NCBI RefSeq assembly: GCF_004217115.1
Contig: NZ_SHKN01000001.1
Coordinates: 1,243,781 to 1,307,780 of the forward strand
Direction: 5' to 3'
DNA from: Ancylomarina subtilis
GTDB taxonomy: Bacteria; Bacteroidota; Bacteroidia; Bacteroidales; Marinifilaceae
Length of the DNA stretch: 64,000 bases
Shown here in pieces: positions 18,225 to 28,518 of the stretch (its first letter is position 1; every line of letters starts with the position of its first letter). The translations under genes were made by a program, and so were the position numbers. Below the pieces are notes generated by a model. That model saw only the letters and a list, made by a program, of their open reading frames with translations, had not been told where the DNA came from and made no database searches.

Positions 18225-19637
18225 TTAATAGAGTCGGGTATAGAAATAATCATTAGGATTATCCTGAGAAATAAAATCCCAATCAATTAGTCCTCCCTCA
18301 ACAGTTCGTCTGATGTACCATCCTCCTTCATTACATAAATAATCGACAAGTTCATTAAATTCTTTATTGCCTTTAATCGATTCAGCAATAGGATTTAAAT
18401 CTTCTCCCTTTTTAACGACGCAAAACTCACCTGGCAATCGTTTCATAGCGACACGATCTTCTTGTATCTTTTTTATCTCTAAGGGAACAAAGTAGAAATA
18501 GAACTGGGTTTTATCTTCGAATGAGAACAATAAGCCTTCTCCAAGGCTTTTGCCTAATGTATAATCTTCATTAAACACGTCGTCGAAAACCGGATTGCCA
18601 TCCTTATCAAATTTTGGCATACGTTGCTTGTAATCAGTTACAATAACCATATTTTTTATAAGCGTATTAGCTCGTTTCATGGCTATATATTTATCCCATA
18701 CCTGACCAAAACTGGCACGCAGCTTTAAACTGTAATGATCCATTATTTCGTCATATACACCAGGAACATAATAGGTTGGAAGTTTTGTACAGTACAAATA
18801 ACCTTTTAAATCGGACTTTGCTAATTCATATCGATGCTTATCCTCATTGTAGACGAAATACTGAATTTCAGAATCTTCAATTTTAATAGGTGTACTTAAG
18901 CCCATCCCATCATGATCAAAATAAAGCATTTTTTTACCGGTGTAGAATTCTCCTTTGTAATTGAAATTATAATCAGCTGCAATAGCCATCGAACTTAAAT
19001 CCATTCCCAATACGATAGGTTTATCTTCAGTGGCACCTAATCCGGATGTTATGGCCAGGTTCATGTAACTGTCAGTTCTTTGCGCACTCAGATAGTTAAC
19101 GTATTTTTGAATGGAAGAAAAGTCAGATAAGTCTCGATCTGCCTTTTGCAATTTCAAGATGCCATTGTTGACTTTCCCTTTCAATACAATTTCAGTCTTG
19201 TCTTCAGAAATCGATACAAAATTAAATTCTACATCACCACCATAACCATTAGGAGCTTTAACATTAGGATAACTAAACGAGGTGAAATTTTCATTAAACG
19301 TATTAAAAACCAACTCAATATCAGCTTCCGAAAAAATCTTAAACTCACTCACAATGGCATCATCAACCATTTTTGATTTAATACTTACTGTATTGTCCGC
19401 ATTGAAATGGACAATATTGTAGGCCATATATTCGATTCCGCTTCCTAAGGAATAATTCATTTTCCAACCAAACTCAGGCTCGGTTAATATCTCTTTATAT
19501 TCTTTAATTGTTGACTGTATCCTCTCGTCAGGCAATTCGTCAAACTTATTGTCAAAATCATTTTTACCACATGATGATATTCCAAAACTGATTAAGACAA
19601 ACAATATGATATATCTAATTTTCATAATGAATTTCAT
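18225..19637 (-). CDS. DUF4302-family lipoprotein (locus 2)
   Basis: This 470-residue lipoprotein has the lipobox GISSC. An N-terminal block RIQSTIKEYKEILTEPEFGWKMNYS followed by EYMAYNIVHFNADNTVSIKSK fits DUF4302, a family seen beside SusCD pairs and zinc metallohydrolase lipoproteins in Bacteroidota. ATG codons at 19637 and 19625 are both possible starts; the second gives a shorter, conventional signal peptide. It lies 18 bases after the metallohydrolase gene. No catalytic motif was recognised. A surface role in the same uptake system is inferred from position. Confidence 0.75.
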   Translation of the reverse strand: MKFIMKIRYIILFVLISFGISSCGKNDFDNKFDELPDERIQSTIKEYKEILTEPEFGWKMNYSLGSGIEYMAYNIVHFNADNTVSIKSKMVDDAIVSEFKIFSEADIELVFNTFNENFTSFSYPNVKAPNGYGGDVEFNFVSISEDKTEIVLKGKVNNGILKLQKADRDLSDFSSIQKYVNYLSAQRTDSYMNLAITSGLGATEDKPIVLGMDLSSMAIAADYNFNYKGEFYTGKKMLYFDHDGMGLSTPIKIEDSEIQYFVYNEDKHRYELAKSDLKGYLYCTKLPTYYVPGVYDEIMDHYSLKLRASFGQVWDKYIAMKRANTLIKNMVIVTDYKQRMPKFDKDGNPVFDDVFNEDYTLGKSLGEGLLFSFEDKTQFYFYFVPLEIKKIQEDRVAMKRLPGEFCVVKKGEDLNPIAESIKGNKEFNELVDYLCNEGGWYIRRTVEGGLIDWDFISQDNPNDYFYTRLY

Positions 19638-19655
19638 TTTAATATGATCAATAAT

Positions 19656-20660
19656 CTATTCTTCTGAATTTTCAAGAATTAACTCATTTGTTGCAATTTC
19701 AATTTTACCTTGCAGTTCAAATAAATCAATCCCCCATTCAGTTTTGTAATATTCTGTTATAATATCAATTTTTTCCAGTAGAATTGATAAACCTCTTGGA
19801 CCAGATTGATCCTGTTTCAATGTAAGCGAGCCATTTTTATTTTGAACAAGTCCAATACCACACATATACAATTTCAACTGAAAGTCTGTTAGAAGCATAT
19901 TAACCAAATTACCCGTCACAATACCGTATTCATTCTTCTCGGGCACTGTCCTCTCTATTGGAGTATTACTGTTTTGAACAGTTGTTAGAATTGTAGCAAC
20001 GATCTCAACAAAATCTTCACTATGTTTTGACATACTATAAGGAGATATAAAGCCAAGTGTATTTGCCTCTAATTCACCATAATTGTACCAGGCTCCGGTA
20101 TAGTTGCCCTTTGATAAATTCATATACTCGGTAGGGTAACTGATTTTTTGATGCAAAATGTGAGCAAATTCATGATGCATTGTATGAAACGATTTAGACA
20201 TTCTTTCCAGATCTAAATTGTCAAAAGAGTCAACATCAAATACACTCACCTTTCGTCCCCCTTCAGCAAGACCGAGTGTCATTGTTCCATCATCGTTATA
20301 CTGAGGTGTTCCTACCAAATAGATTAGTTTTGGAACATAGGTTTTGATAAACTCTTCACCACCGACTTCTTCGTAGGGTTTAATCCATATTTTGTATAAA
20401 GCCTTCATAAATTGCTCAGCTTTCTCCTTTCTTGGTGGAGTTACATGGAAATTATTATCAACTTCACTATCATCCCATTTCCATTTAATTTCCATATTAT
20501 AAGGAACAGTGAATGTTTCATACAACCATTTGTCGAATTCACTTTCGTGAACCTGATCTACATAAATAATTGACTCTTCGCGTAAGCCATCCTCTTTATC
20601 ACAAGAGAATAGTGCGAAAATTGACAAAATGCAGATAAATTTTATATAAATATTTTTCAT
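19656..20660 (-). CDS. Substrate import-associated zinc metallohydrolase lipoprotein (locus 2)
   Basis: This 334-residue lipoprotein (FALFSC, Cys 20) has a zinc-binding motif HHEFAHILHQ (HEFAH about 163-167). A later acidic segment EDFVEIVA may supply the third ligand. The layout matches the TonB-associated LP_HExxH lipoproteins that sit beside SusCD pairs. It probably cleaves a peptide or amide bond in the substrate at the cell surface before or during uptake. It is 10 bases downstream of susD and in the same operon as the DUF4302 and FISUMP lipoproteins. The substrate is unknown. Confidence 0.85.
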   Translation of the reverse strand: MKNIYIKFICILSIFALFSCDKEDGLREESIIYVDQVHESEFDKWLYETFTVPYNMEIKWKWDDSEVDNNFHVTPPRKEKAEQFMKALYKIWIKPYEEVGGEEFIKTYVPKLIYLVGTPQYNDDGTMTLGLAEGGRKVSVFDVDSFDNLDLERMSKSFHTMHHEFAHILHQKISYPTEYMNLSKGNYTGAWYNYGELEANTLGFISPYSMSKHSEDFVEIVATILTTVQNSNTPIERTVPEKNEYGIVTGNLVNMLLTDFQLKLYMCGIGLVQNKNGSLTLKQDQSGPRGLSILLEKIDIITEYYKTEWGIDLFELQGKIEIATNELILENSEE

Positions 20661-20670
20661 CAGTCTAATT

Positions 20671-22167
20671 TTATCTAGGGTTAGCTTCTATGCCTTGAGA
20701 TTGAGCATTCTGAGGAATTTGCAATTGTTTTCTAGGATCTTTATCACTTAAAAGGGCTTCACTTCCATCAGCAAAATAGTGGCGAACCTGAGTATTAAAT
20801 CTCTTGTGATCGAACCAACGCATACCTGTATAATAGTATTCTTTTCTTCTTAAGTCATATAAACAATTCATATAGACTCTTTGTGTATCATCAAGTGTGT
20901 AAAATGGATTCAAACCATACTTGTAGTTTGATTCTTTATACTCATTTTCCATTTTAGTAAAATCCACCTTATGCGTTACAGAATTATAATTTTTAACTCT
21001 TTTACTTAAGTAAGAGTCCATATCGGCAGTGACTGCTTCATAGTTTTTTAACATGGTATTGGCTTCCATACGTAGGAACAAAGCTTCTTCCACATCAACC
21101 AAAACACTCATAATCATGTAATAACCTATATCACTATTCAATCCAGTCTTCTCGGTATGATATCCCCATTTTGAAAAGAAAATATCCGGGTCACCACCAT
21201 ATAAATCCCATATCCAATCGGCGCCAACAAAACTCTTTCTAAAAACAAATTTGTGAAATTCAATACTCATGGCGTATTGATAACTGCCATGGAAATAAAC
21301 GAACCAACTACTATACTGAGGTGTTACAAGTAAGTTTGCTTTTTCGCTCGTTCTCCCCCATTGAATGATTGCTTCATTAATGTCCATTCTGCTATACTCA
21401 CCAGTAAGATCACGTAATGATTCTGCAGGATTAGATGAAAGAACCATATTGGTGTGTTCCAAAACTTTATCGAACTCACCCTTTAGGCTATAGAAACGAG
21501 CAGCAAAAGTATGCGCCGCCTTTTTATTCCAGTGTAAAATTTTATTGTCGTAGGCATTGTCATCAATATATTTTAAACCTTCAACAATATCCTTTTCAAG
21601 ATTTTCATAAACTTGAGCAACTGTACCACGAGTGTAGGTAGTCAAAACATTTGTTTCCGGTTTTGTTACATATGGAATCCCAAGATCAGTTGTAGCCGTT
21701 TCAGGATTATATGTAGGCGACCAAAGGTTAACCAACATGAAATGACAATAAGCTCTCGCAATTAAAGCTTCACCATAAAAAGGCTTTGCTTCTTTTGTAA
21801 TCTCACCATTAACTTTGCTTTTCTCAATAGCATCCAAAGCATGGTTGGCCTGTTTGATAGCAGAATAGCATCCTGTCCAATATGAATCAGGCGTGTCCTG
21901 CGTTGTTAATCTAAAATCAAGCCAATTATAAGCGTCACTATTGATTTCATTTTTCTTTCCACTTTTACCCTTATCAGTTGCATTGTCGCTCATAGCATAA
22001 CAAAACATCTGGTGATTTTGATCCGGGTAAGCATGAGTTAATAACTCTCCTATTTTTTCCGGAGAATCAATAACTGTTCTATCATCTGGCATCTCATCCA
22101 AAAAACTATTACATGAAGTAAAAGCTAAAAGGCAAGTTCCTAGTAATATGTTTATATAATTTCTCAT
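20671..22167 (-). CDS. SusD/RagB-family outer-membrane lipoprotein (locus 2)
   Basis: This 498-residue lipoprotein has the lipobox-like LAFTSC followed by NSFLDEMPDDRTVIDSPEKIGELL, the usual SusD N-terminal pattern. Helical repeats fill the middle, and near the C-terminus come LRRKEYYYTGMRWFDHKRF and the final QIPQNAQSQGIEANPR. It is the surface-binding partner of the SusC encoded 13 bases upstream. Together with the downstream zinc metallohydrolase it suggests a peptide-like or modified substrate, but this is inference. Confidence 0.93.
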   Translation of the reverse strand: MRNYINILLGTCLLAFTSCNSFLDEMPDDRTVIDSPEKIGELLTHAYPDQNHQMFCYAMSDNATDKGKSGKKNEINSDAYNWLDFRLTTQDTPDSYWTGCYSAIKQANHALDAIEKSKVNGEITKEAKPFYGEALIARAYCHFMLVNLWSPTYNPETATTDLGIPYVTKPETNVLTTYTRGTVAQVYENLEKDIVEGLKYIDDNAYDNKILHWNKKAAHTFAARFYSLKGEFDKVLEHTNMVLSSNPAESLRDLTGEYSRMDINEAIIQWGRTSEKANLLVTPQYSSWFVYFHGSYQYAMSIEFHKFVFRKSFVGADWIWDLYGGDPDIFFSKWGYHTEKTGLNSDIGYYMIMSVLVDVEEALFLRMEANTMLKNYEAVTADMDSYLSKRVKNYNSVTHKVDFTKMENEYKESNYKYGLNPFYTLDDTQRVYMNCLYDLRRKEYYYTGMRWFDHKRFNTQVRHYFADGSEALLSDKDPRKQLQIPQNAQSQGIEANPR

Positions 22168-22180
22168 ATGGTCTTATTCT

Positions 22181-25100
22181 TTACAAATTTAACTTCAGGC
22201 TCAATGTATACTGGCGTGATACCGGAAGAGCAACACCACCATTTCCAAAGAATTCAGGATCTTGCCCATTTAATGCTTTATCAGAGTATAACAGGAATAG
22301 GTTTGTTCCCGCTGCTTTGATACTTGCATTGCCAATACCAACTTTTTTAAGCATTTTTTTAGGTAGATTATACGAAAGAGATAATTCCTTTAGTCTAATA
22401 AAATCGCCTTTTGCAACTCGTTGGTCAGAATAGTTATAAGCATTATACGTTGATTCCAAGCCTGTCCCAAACTCTTGGTAAATTCGCTTACTAACAATTG
22501 TAGGAATGTTGGTTATTTTTTCATCTCCGGCTTTCATCCATCGGTTTTTCATATCCTGAGGCATCGCATCCAAATCGCTGTATATTGCATGAAAACTAGG
22601 GTAAAGACGAATAACATTACCAAATGAATAGGTGCAAAATACATTTAATGATAGATTCTTGTATTCAAAACGATTTGAAATACCACCTGTAATTTTAGGG
22701 TCGATACTTCCTTCATATTTTAAATGATCAACATCCGTATCCTGGAAATAAATATCCTTGGTCACACTCCCATCCTTATCGTAAAATGTGGGTAAACCTC
22801 TTTCATCCAAGCCTGCAAATGGAATTGAAAATAAACCTCTAACTGCACCCCCTAAAGTTGCCGCACCTTCTGCTTTAGTCAGACTTAAAATATTAGGTTG
22901 TCCGTAAAGCTTTGTGATCTCATTCTTATTATAAGCAAAGGTTAAGTTTGTGTTCCACGAAAAGTCATTTACTTCAACATTTCTGGTGTTTAAACTAAAC
23001 TCAAAACCTTTTGATTCCATATCAGCATAATTCGCTAATTTCCATAGTTCCCCTCCAATACCACTTGTTTTGATAGCAGCAATTAAGTCGAATCCTTTTC
23101 TCATGTAGAAATCAGAGCTGATACTGATTCTATTGTTGAATAAACCCAAATCGAAACCAACATTTGTTTCATATTGTTTCTCCCAGGTTAATTCTGAATT
23201 CATCAAATTTGCAACACGTAAACCATTTTGAATTTCATTGGGGAAAGGGGCGACGGTAATACCACTTCTAAATACGGCCTTGCTATTAGTCGCAGGCCCC
23301 ATACTTGCAGTCAGACCATAAGTTCCTCTAAAGCTCAGGTTCGATAACCATTCTATATCAGTCAGAAAATCTTCCCCTTTTGCATTCCATTTACCACTCA
23401 CATTCCAGGTTGGTAACCAACGTGAAGCTTTAGAATCTCCTAAACGGTTACTTCCATCAACACGAACGGTTGTATTTAAGGTATACTTACCGGATAAACT
23501 ATAGGCCATATTTGCAAAAAATGCCACAAATCGATCATGAGAATTCGAAGTTCCAAAGTATGGGAAACCAGCTTGAGTTAATTTTTTGATCATATTGGGA
23601 TCGGTAAAGACAGTATTCCCTTTATCATATTGTATCCCATAACCGTCAAAACCAGTCGCTTCTCTATCTGCAGATCTGACTTCTTGTCCGAGCAATACAT
23701 TTACCAAATGCTTCTCATTAAACGTATTGTTATAGTTGATTACATTTCTAAAATAGAAGTTCTTCAACATATTATCTTCACGATTGTAGAAACCTCCTTT
23801 TTCAAGAGTACTTACGGGTCTTTCGTTTGGATTTTCAGGATCAGTATATAAATATTTATTAGCATCCTCAATAGTTGCATCTCCAAGACCAGCTCGGTAA
23901 GCATTCGCAACATTTGAATTACCCGTCATTTTATGCGCCGAAGTTGACTTCACATAGCGCATATTCCCAACAAACTTGTAAGACAGATACTTATTGAATT
24001 GATAATCCAGATCGCCCTGAATACTTAAATCCAGAACATTCAAGTCGATATAATTGTTCTTGAATTCATCCAGAATATTAAATTTTGCATAATTCATTCT
24101 ATTATATCTGTAAGTACCATCTTCGGCATAAGGAACAATGGTTCTACTGGTATTTAAAGCATATGAAAATGGATTGATATCGAACTCACGACTGTAATCC
24201 CCGTTTACAGCATCGGAAGTACGACTGAATGTTCCAGGAGCCTTTTGTTCACGAAAGCTACCTTTAGTTGACATCCCAACTGAAAGTTTATCATTCAATT
24301 TGAAATTACCCTTCATATTGATTGTATATCGATCAACTTGATCTGCAATTGTCCATCCATCATCGTGTAAAAAACTTGATGACACATAAAAATTAGCTGT
24401 TTCAGAACCCCCACTTAAACTAACAGAGTGGTTCTGCATTAGGCTATTTTTAAAAAGAAGATCGAACCAATCGGTATTTGCTTTTTCATATTTTTTAAGG
24501 TATTCCGCACGGGCATCAGGTGTATTCATTAAACCATATGAACCATTGTTAAAAGAATTGATTGCATCGTACATTTGAAAGTAAACACCACCATCTTTAC
24601 TTCTCATCATCTCAGCATGTCCTAACCATTGCTTGCGTTCCATCTCACGAAAAACAGACATCTGATCCTGAGAATTTAAGATGTCATATTGCCCATAATT
24701 AGGCTTGCTTTTAATCGTGTATTCTGATGTTACATTAACTTTAGCTTTACCTACAATACCTTTTTTGGTTGTAATATTAATCACACCATTCATCGCTCTG
24801 GCTCCATAAAGAGCCGTCGCCGAAGCATCTTTCAAGATCTGAAAATCGGCAATATCTTCAGCATTTAAACCCGCAACCGAACTACTAATTAGAGTTGAAA
24901 CATCACCTGATGATAATTGATCAGGACTGACATCAATCACATCTTCAAGCACAACGCCATCCACAACCCAAAGCGGTTTTGTATCACCATAAATTGAAGA
25001 GGCTCCTCGTACACGAATTTTAGGAGCAGCACCAAAAGTTCCTGAAACATTTTGCACACTTACACCAGCTACTTTCCCTTCCATCATTCTACCAACATCA

Positions 25101-25843
25101 CTTAAACCAGATACTTTAGCATCTTCAGCATCAAGTTTGGTTGCAGAACCTGCAAATAATTTCCGATCAATTTTCTGGTAACCAGTACTGACAACTACAG
25201 TAACCTCTTTCAATTGCTCCGAAGAACTTTTCATCACGATATCCAATCGCTCCTGATTGCTGATCACAACTTCCTGCGATTGCATGCCAATAAAAGAGAT
25301 CATAAGTGTTACGCTTTGCCCGTCAGGAATATCCAAAGAGAAGTTTCCGTCAAAATCGGTAGACACCCCATTGCTGGTTCCTTTCACCACCACAGAAACA
25401 CCCGGCAGAGTTTCCTTTGTTTCGTCCGTAATGGTCCCAATCAGTTTTCGTTTCCCGTCTTGCTGTAGGGGCACTGGCACCGGATTGGGTTTTATCACAA
25501 TCACATTGCGATCCAATTCGTAAGTCAGACCCGTATTTTCCAACACACGGTCGAGAACCTCTTTTACCGTTTCGCCATCCGCTTCAACCGAAATATGGTG
25601 AACGCCTTTGATTTCATTCAGGTTATATAAGAAACCCAATTCAGTCTGAGATTCAATCTCATAAATCAGGGTTTTAATATTAACATCGCTTAAGTTCAGG
25701 CTAACGCGAGCCTGCGACATAATACTCGCATTCAGGTTTAAACTGAACACAAAAAACAGGAGAATAAAGTTTTTCATAGCAAAGAGCCATTTCCTCCGAA
25801 CTCCCCCTAAAATGGGAATTCGCAAAAGAAGCATTTTTTTCAT
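22181..25843 (-). CDS. SusC/RagA TonB-dependent receptor with STN domain (locus 2)
   Basis: An upstream in-frame GTG at 25867 exists, but ATG at 25843 fits the pattern of the other two SusC genes (MKK, basic stretch, second MK, signal). The protein is about 1220 residues. It has an STN domain, a CarboxypepD_reg-like domain (GTITDETKETLPGVSVVVKG), a TonB plug with LKDASATALYGARAMNGVINITTKKG, and a long barrel ending SLKLNL. It is the transporter of locus 2 and the likely sensor for its FecR. It is followed at 13 bases by susD. Confidence 0.95.
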   Translation of the reverse strand: MKKMLLLRIPILGGVRRKWLFAMKNFILLFFVFSLNLNASIMSQARVSLNLSDVNIKTLIYEIESQTELGFLYNLNEIKGVHHISVEADGETVKEVLDRVLENTGLTYELDRNVIVIKPNPVPVPLQQDGKRKLIGTITDETKETLPGVSVVVKGTSNGVSTDFDGNFSLDIPDGQSVTLMISFIGMQSQEVVISNQERLDIVMKSSSEQLKEVTVVVSTGYQKIDRKLFAGSATKLDAEDAKVSGLSDVGRMMEGKVAGVSVQNVSGTFGAAPKIRVRGASSIYGDTKPLWVVDGVVLEDVIDVSPDQLSSGDVSTLISSSVAGLNAEDIADFQILKDASATALYGARAMNGVINITTKKGIVGKAKVNVTSEYTIKSKPNYGQYDILNSQDQMSVFREMERKQWLGHAEMMRSKDGGVYFQMYDAINSFNNGSYGLMNTPDARAEYLKKYEKANTDWFDLLFKNSLMQNHSVSLSGGSETANFYVSSSFLHDDGWTIADQVDRYTINMKGNFKLNDKLSVGMSTKGSFREQKAPGTFSRTSDAVNGDYSREFDINPFSYALNTSRTIVPYAEDGTYRYNRMNYAKFNILDEFKNNYIDLNVLDLSIQGDLDYQFNKYLSYKFVGNMRYVKSTSAHKMTGNSNVANAYRAGLGDATIEDANKYLYTDPENPNERPVSTLEKGGFYNREDNMLKNFYFRNVINYNNTFNEKHLVNVLLGQEVRSADREATGFDGYGIQYDKGNTVFTDPNMIKKLTQAGFPYFGTSNSHDRFVAFFANMAYSLSGKYTLNTTVRVDGSNRLGDSKASRWLPTWNVSGKWNAKGEDFLTDIEWLSNLSFRGTYGLTASMGPATNSKAVFRSGITVAPFPNEIQNGLRVANLMNSELTWEKQYETNVGFDLGLFNNRISISSDFYMRKGFDLIAAIKTSGIGGELWKLANYADMESKGFEFSLNTRNVEVNDFSWNTNLTFAYNKNEITKLYGQPNILSLTKAEGAATLGGAVRGLFSIPFAGLDERGLPTFYDKDGSVTKDIYFQDTDVDHLKYEGSIDPKITGGISNRFEYKNLSLNVFCTYSFGNVIRLYPSFHAIYSDLDAMPQDMKNRWMKAGDEKITNIPTIVSKRIYQEFGTGLESTYNAYNYSDQRVAKGDFIRLKELSLSYNLPKKMLKKVGIGNASIKAAGTNLFLLYSDKALNGQDPEFFGNGGVALPVSRQYTLSLKLNL

Positions 25844-25901
25844 AAATTTGTAAGGTTTAGGATTCACATATCATCCATATGGATGCTTATTTCTAAATAG
25901 C

Positions 25902-25936
25902 CGGGGTATACTGGTACTATATCCCGGTATTTTTTT
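25902..25936 (+). promoter_or_regulatory. Hairpin at the fecR-susC junction, locus 2
   Basis: A stem of about 10 bp (ccggggtata / tatatcccgg, one mismatch) is followed by a T run on the plus strand. It has the same place and polarity as the hairpins at 11849-11877 and 50061-50090. Confidence 0.6.
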
Positions 25937-27133
25937 TTATTTCTTATTTACGATAACCACACGATTTTCTTTCATTGTAAACTGCACATCCGTGGTTTTC
26001 TCAATCATATCCAACAACTCATTGCAATTTTTAAAGCGAGGTAATTTTCCTGAAAACTGGTAAGAACGAACCTCTTCGGATTGGAAAAACACATTGATGT
26101 TGTACCAACGAGAAAGTTTTCGGAGAATATCTTCGAGATTTTCCTCATTGAATATGAAAACACCCTCTCGCCAACAGGCATAAAGTGCGGCATTCACCTC
26201 TATAATTTCAAACTGATTATTCGATCTGGAAAACACGGCTTGTTCGTTCGGTTTTAAAACCTGTTCCACTGTCTGACCATATTTCGACGAAACTCTTACT
26301 TTCCCTTCGAGCAGGGTGGTTTGAATATTGGCCTCATCCTTATAGGCAGAAACATTGAAAGAAGTTCCCAATACTTCAATATCCATCGGACCCGTTTTCA
26401 CAATAAAGGGGGCCTTTGCATTTTTAGTCACCTCGAAGAAGGCTTCCCCCTCCAAAATCACCTCACGTCGGTTATTGGCAAAACGAACAGGAAACTTCAA
26501 GCGGCTTTCAGAATTCAGCCACACACGGGTTCCATCTGATAAAACCAACTGATACTCCTCTCCTTTTCCGATCAGCAATTCGTTATAGGCAGAGGACTGT
26601 GTTTTTGTTTTCTTATCGACTGTCGTATAATTCAGGGTTCTTTCTTTATTTTCGATAATCACCTCGTCATTGGCTTCCTTCATACTCAAAGCCATTTCAT
26701 CCAAGGCAATCTTTTTCCCGTTGCTCAAAACCAAATGTGCTGTTTGAGTACCGGGCTGAATCAGCGTTTTTGTTTCAGCAAACTGATTGGTATTGTAATT
26801 TTGCAAAAGCAAGTATCCGGCAATTAACATGGGAAGTGCAATGACTGCAGCATATCGCGCAACATTCAGCCACTTGCTTTTTAAAGAGATAAGCTTTGGA
26901 GCCCTATTCTTTTGAAAACGCGTCCACTCATCATCCAGATTAATCCGGTTGATGAATTCAGAACGCTTTTCCCGCACTTGAATACTCATCAAATCATCGA
27001 ACATTTTTTGATGTTTCACATCTTCCTTCAACCACCGATCGAGTTGAATTTGTTCGTTGGCATCAAGACCTGTCCCCAGATAGCTGGAAAGTAAACGACT
27101 AATTTCTATCTTTTCAGATATGTTCTTTTTCAT
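25937..27133 (-). CDS. FecR-family anti-sigma factor (locus 2)
   Basis: The ATG at 27133 is chosen because the longer frame starts at TTG (27151). The 398-residue protein has an N-terminal sigma-binding region, one membrane helix (about 88-105), a FecR domain with LSDGTRVWLNSESRLKFP and GEAFFEV, and a C-terminal DUF4974 domain (LEDILRKLSRWYNINVFF). It is the inner-membrane relay between SusC and the sigma factor. The gap to the sigma gene (359 bases) is larger than in locus 1 or locus 3. Confidence 0.92.
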   Translation of the reverse strand: MKKNISEKIEISRLLSSYLGTGLDANEQIQLDRWLKEDVKHQKMFDDLMSIQVREKRSEFINRINLDDEWTRFQKNRAPKLISLKSKWLNVARYAAVIALPMLIAGYLLLQNYNTNQFAETKTLIQPGTQTAHLVLSNGKKIALDEMALSMKEANDEVIIENKERTLNYTTVDKKTKTQSSAYNELLIGKGEEYQLVLSDGTRVWLNSESRLKFPVRFANNRREVILEGEAFFEVTKNAKAPFIVKTGPMDIEVLGTSFNVSAYKDEANIQTTLLEGKVRVSSKYGQTVEQVLKPNEQAVFSRSNNQFEIIEVNAALYACWREGVFIFNEENLEDILRKLSRWYNINVFFQSEEVRSYQFSGKLPRFKNCNELLDMIEKTTDVQFTMKENRVVIVNKK

Positions 27134-27492
27134 ACGAAATACTAATTTCAAGTAAGATTTTCTTTACTTGTATTCTACAGACGACAAAACTGACAGGCCG
27201 GGTGGCTTGCCTTTCATTTTTTTTTCAAAACAGAATCTCAAACCAACATAAAACCCTAACTACCAAAGCAAACCGCATGCTGTTTTTTTTTATAAAAAGA
27301 CACACGTATTCCCTATTCCGATTTAAGTATCCAATTGATTGCAAGTGATACATCTAAAACTGACTAAAAAAAGAAATGGGAGATTGATTCAGGTGAAACA
27401 GCTGTTCCAAAAAGCAGCCTGACTCACACAATTGACAATAAAATGGTTGGCTTAAATCCCTGACTATGCTGGAATCAACAATGGAATTGCTC
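27134..27492. other. Gap between sigma and fecR of locus 2
   Basis: These 359 bases have no recognisable reading frame. A regulatory or promoter element is likely because the other two loci have much shorter gaps here, but none was identified. Confidence 0.4.
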
Positions 27493-28068
27493 CTATTCGA
27501 AAAACTGATAGAAATCGATCAAAAGAAAGACAACAAACTGATGCCCCAAAATTTCGCGGAGCTTTTTAAAGGCAGTGAGTTTATGTGTTTTTACGGTATT
27601 GATGGATATGTTTAATTCATCAGCAATATCCCGATTGGATAGGGATTTCAGATTGAGCAAAACAACTTCGCGAGCCTTATCGGGTAAAAGTGTGATAGCA
27701 TCTTCGAGCTGACGGTAGGTTTCCTCCCGGATAATGTCAAGCACCACACTGTCATCGTCCCAAAGGGCGTCATCACGCAAGCCGTCGGTATGCAAATGAC
27801 CGTTTTGCTTTTTACGCTTTTCTTTCTTCAGATAATCGAAACAGGTATTCTTTGTGGCCAGGTATAAATAAACCTTAAGAGACTTTTCTGATTCGAATTC
27901 AGTCGCCGAATTCCATATTTTCAGAAAAACCTCCTGCACCATATCCTTCGACAAATCTTCATCGTTCACAAAGCGATTGGCAAAAATACACAAGGAAGGA
28001 AAGTACTTATTAAAAATACCTCTGAAATCTGTTTTGCGAATATCTATCGTCCCTACTTGCTGAACCAT
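27493..28068 (-). CDS. ECF RNA polymerase sigma factor (locus 2)
   Basis: This 191-residue protein has region 2 with DMVQEVFLKIWNS and LYLATKNTCFDYLKK, and region 4 with NRDIADELNISINTVKTHKLTAFKKLRE. It is paralogous in layout to the sigma factors at 13130 and 51475 but quite different in sequence, so each probably recognises its own promoter. It is the first gene of locus 2. Confidence 0.93.
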   Translation of the reverse strand: MVQQVGTIDIRKTDFRGIFNKYFPSLCIFANRFVNDEDLSKDMVQEVFLKIWNSATEFESEKSLKVYLYLATKNTCFDYLKKEKRKKQNGHLHTDGLRDDALWDDDSVVLDIIREETYRQLEDAITLLPDKAREVVLLNLKSLSNRDIADELNISINTVKTHKLTAFKKLREILGHQFVVFLLIDFYQFFE

Positions 28069-28518
28069 TCAAATTATACTTTATGCAAACAAAAAAATGC
28101 GTAAGGGCAAATGTATAAGAAAAGAATTGAATTGCAAAAAATGCTAAACACCCTAGTTATATGAAATAAAGCAAAGCCAATTACTAACAAAACAAATGAC
28201 AAAGTGAAACAGGTATCCAAAGTTTTTTCGCAGACGAATTTTGAAAACAAAAAGACAGATGCCAGGCATATCTTTTGAGTTTTTATCTAAGCTGATCCGA
28301 CCAAAGAAGATTAAATAAAAATTTGTGAGAGACCTCACCCAAGCATTCCTTTAGGGCTTCTGTCCTTTTATCTACTAACTAAAATTCTACTACTAAAACA
28401 ATTCAGAATTGAAATGGGGTGAGTCCTTTGTTCGATTTTTTTGAGATGGGCTAAATAAAAAGGCCAGCTCCAATTAACTGGGCTGGCCTGATAGCATGTA
28501 TCTCAATCGTTTAAACAT
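28069..28518. other. Intergenic region upstream of sigma 2
   Basis: AT-rich 450 bases with a terminator at 28461-28489. A 61-codon frame (28153-28338) has no supporting start signal or protein-like composition and is not called. Confidence 0.5.
28461..28489 (-). terminator. Terminator of the gene at 28519-29142
   Basis: An 8-bp stem (aggccagc / gctggcct) is followed by T residues on the minus strand, 30 bases past the stop codon. Confidence 0.75.

Noticed and set aside
25844-25867. GTG start giving an 8-residue longer SusC in locus 2
   Set aside because: ATG at 25843 matches the leader layout of the other two SusC proteins better.
28153-28338. 61-codon minus-strand frame
   Set aside because: No ribosome-binding site or protein-like composition; it lies in the AT-rich promoter side of sigma 2.
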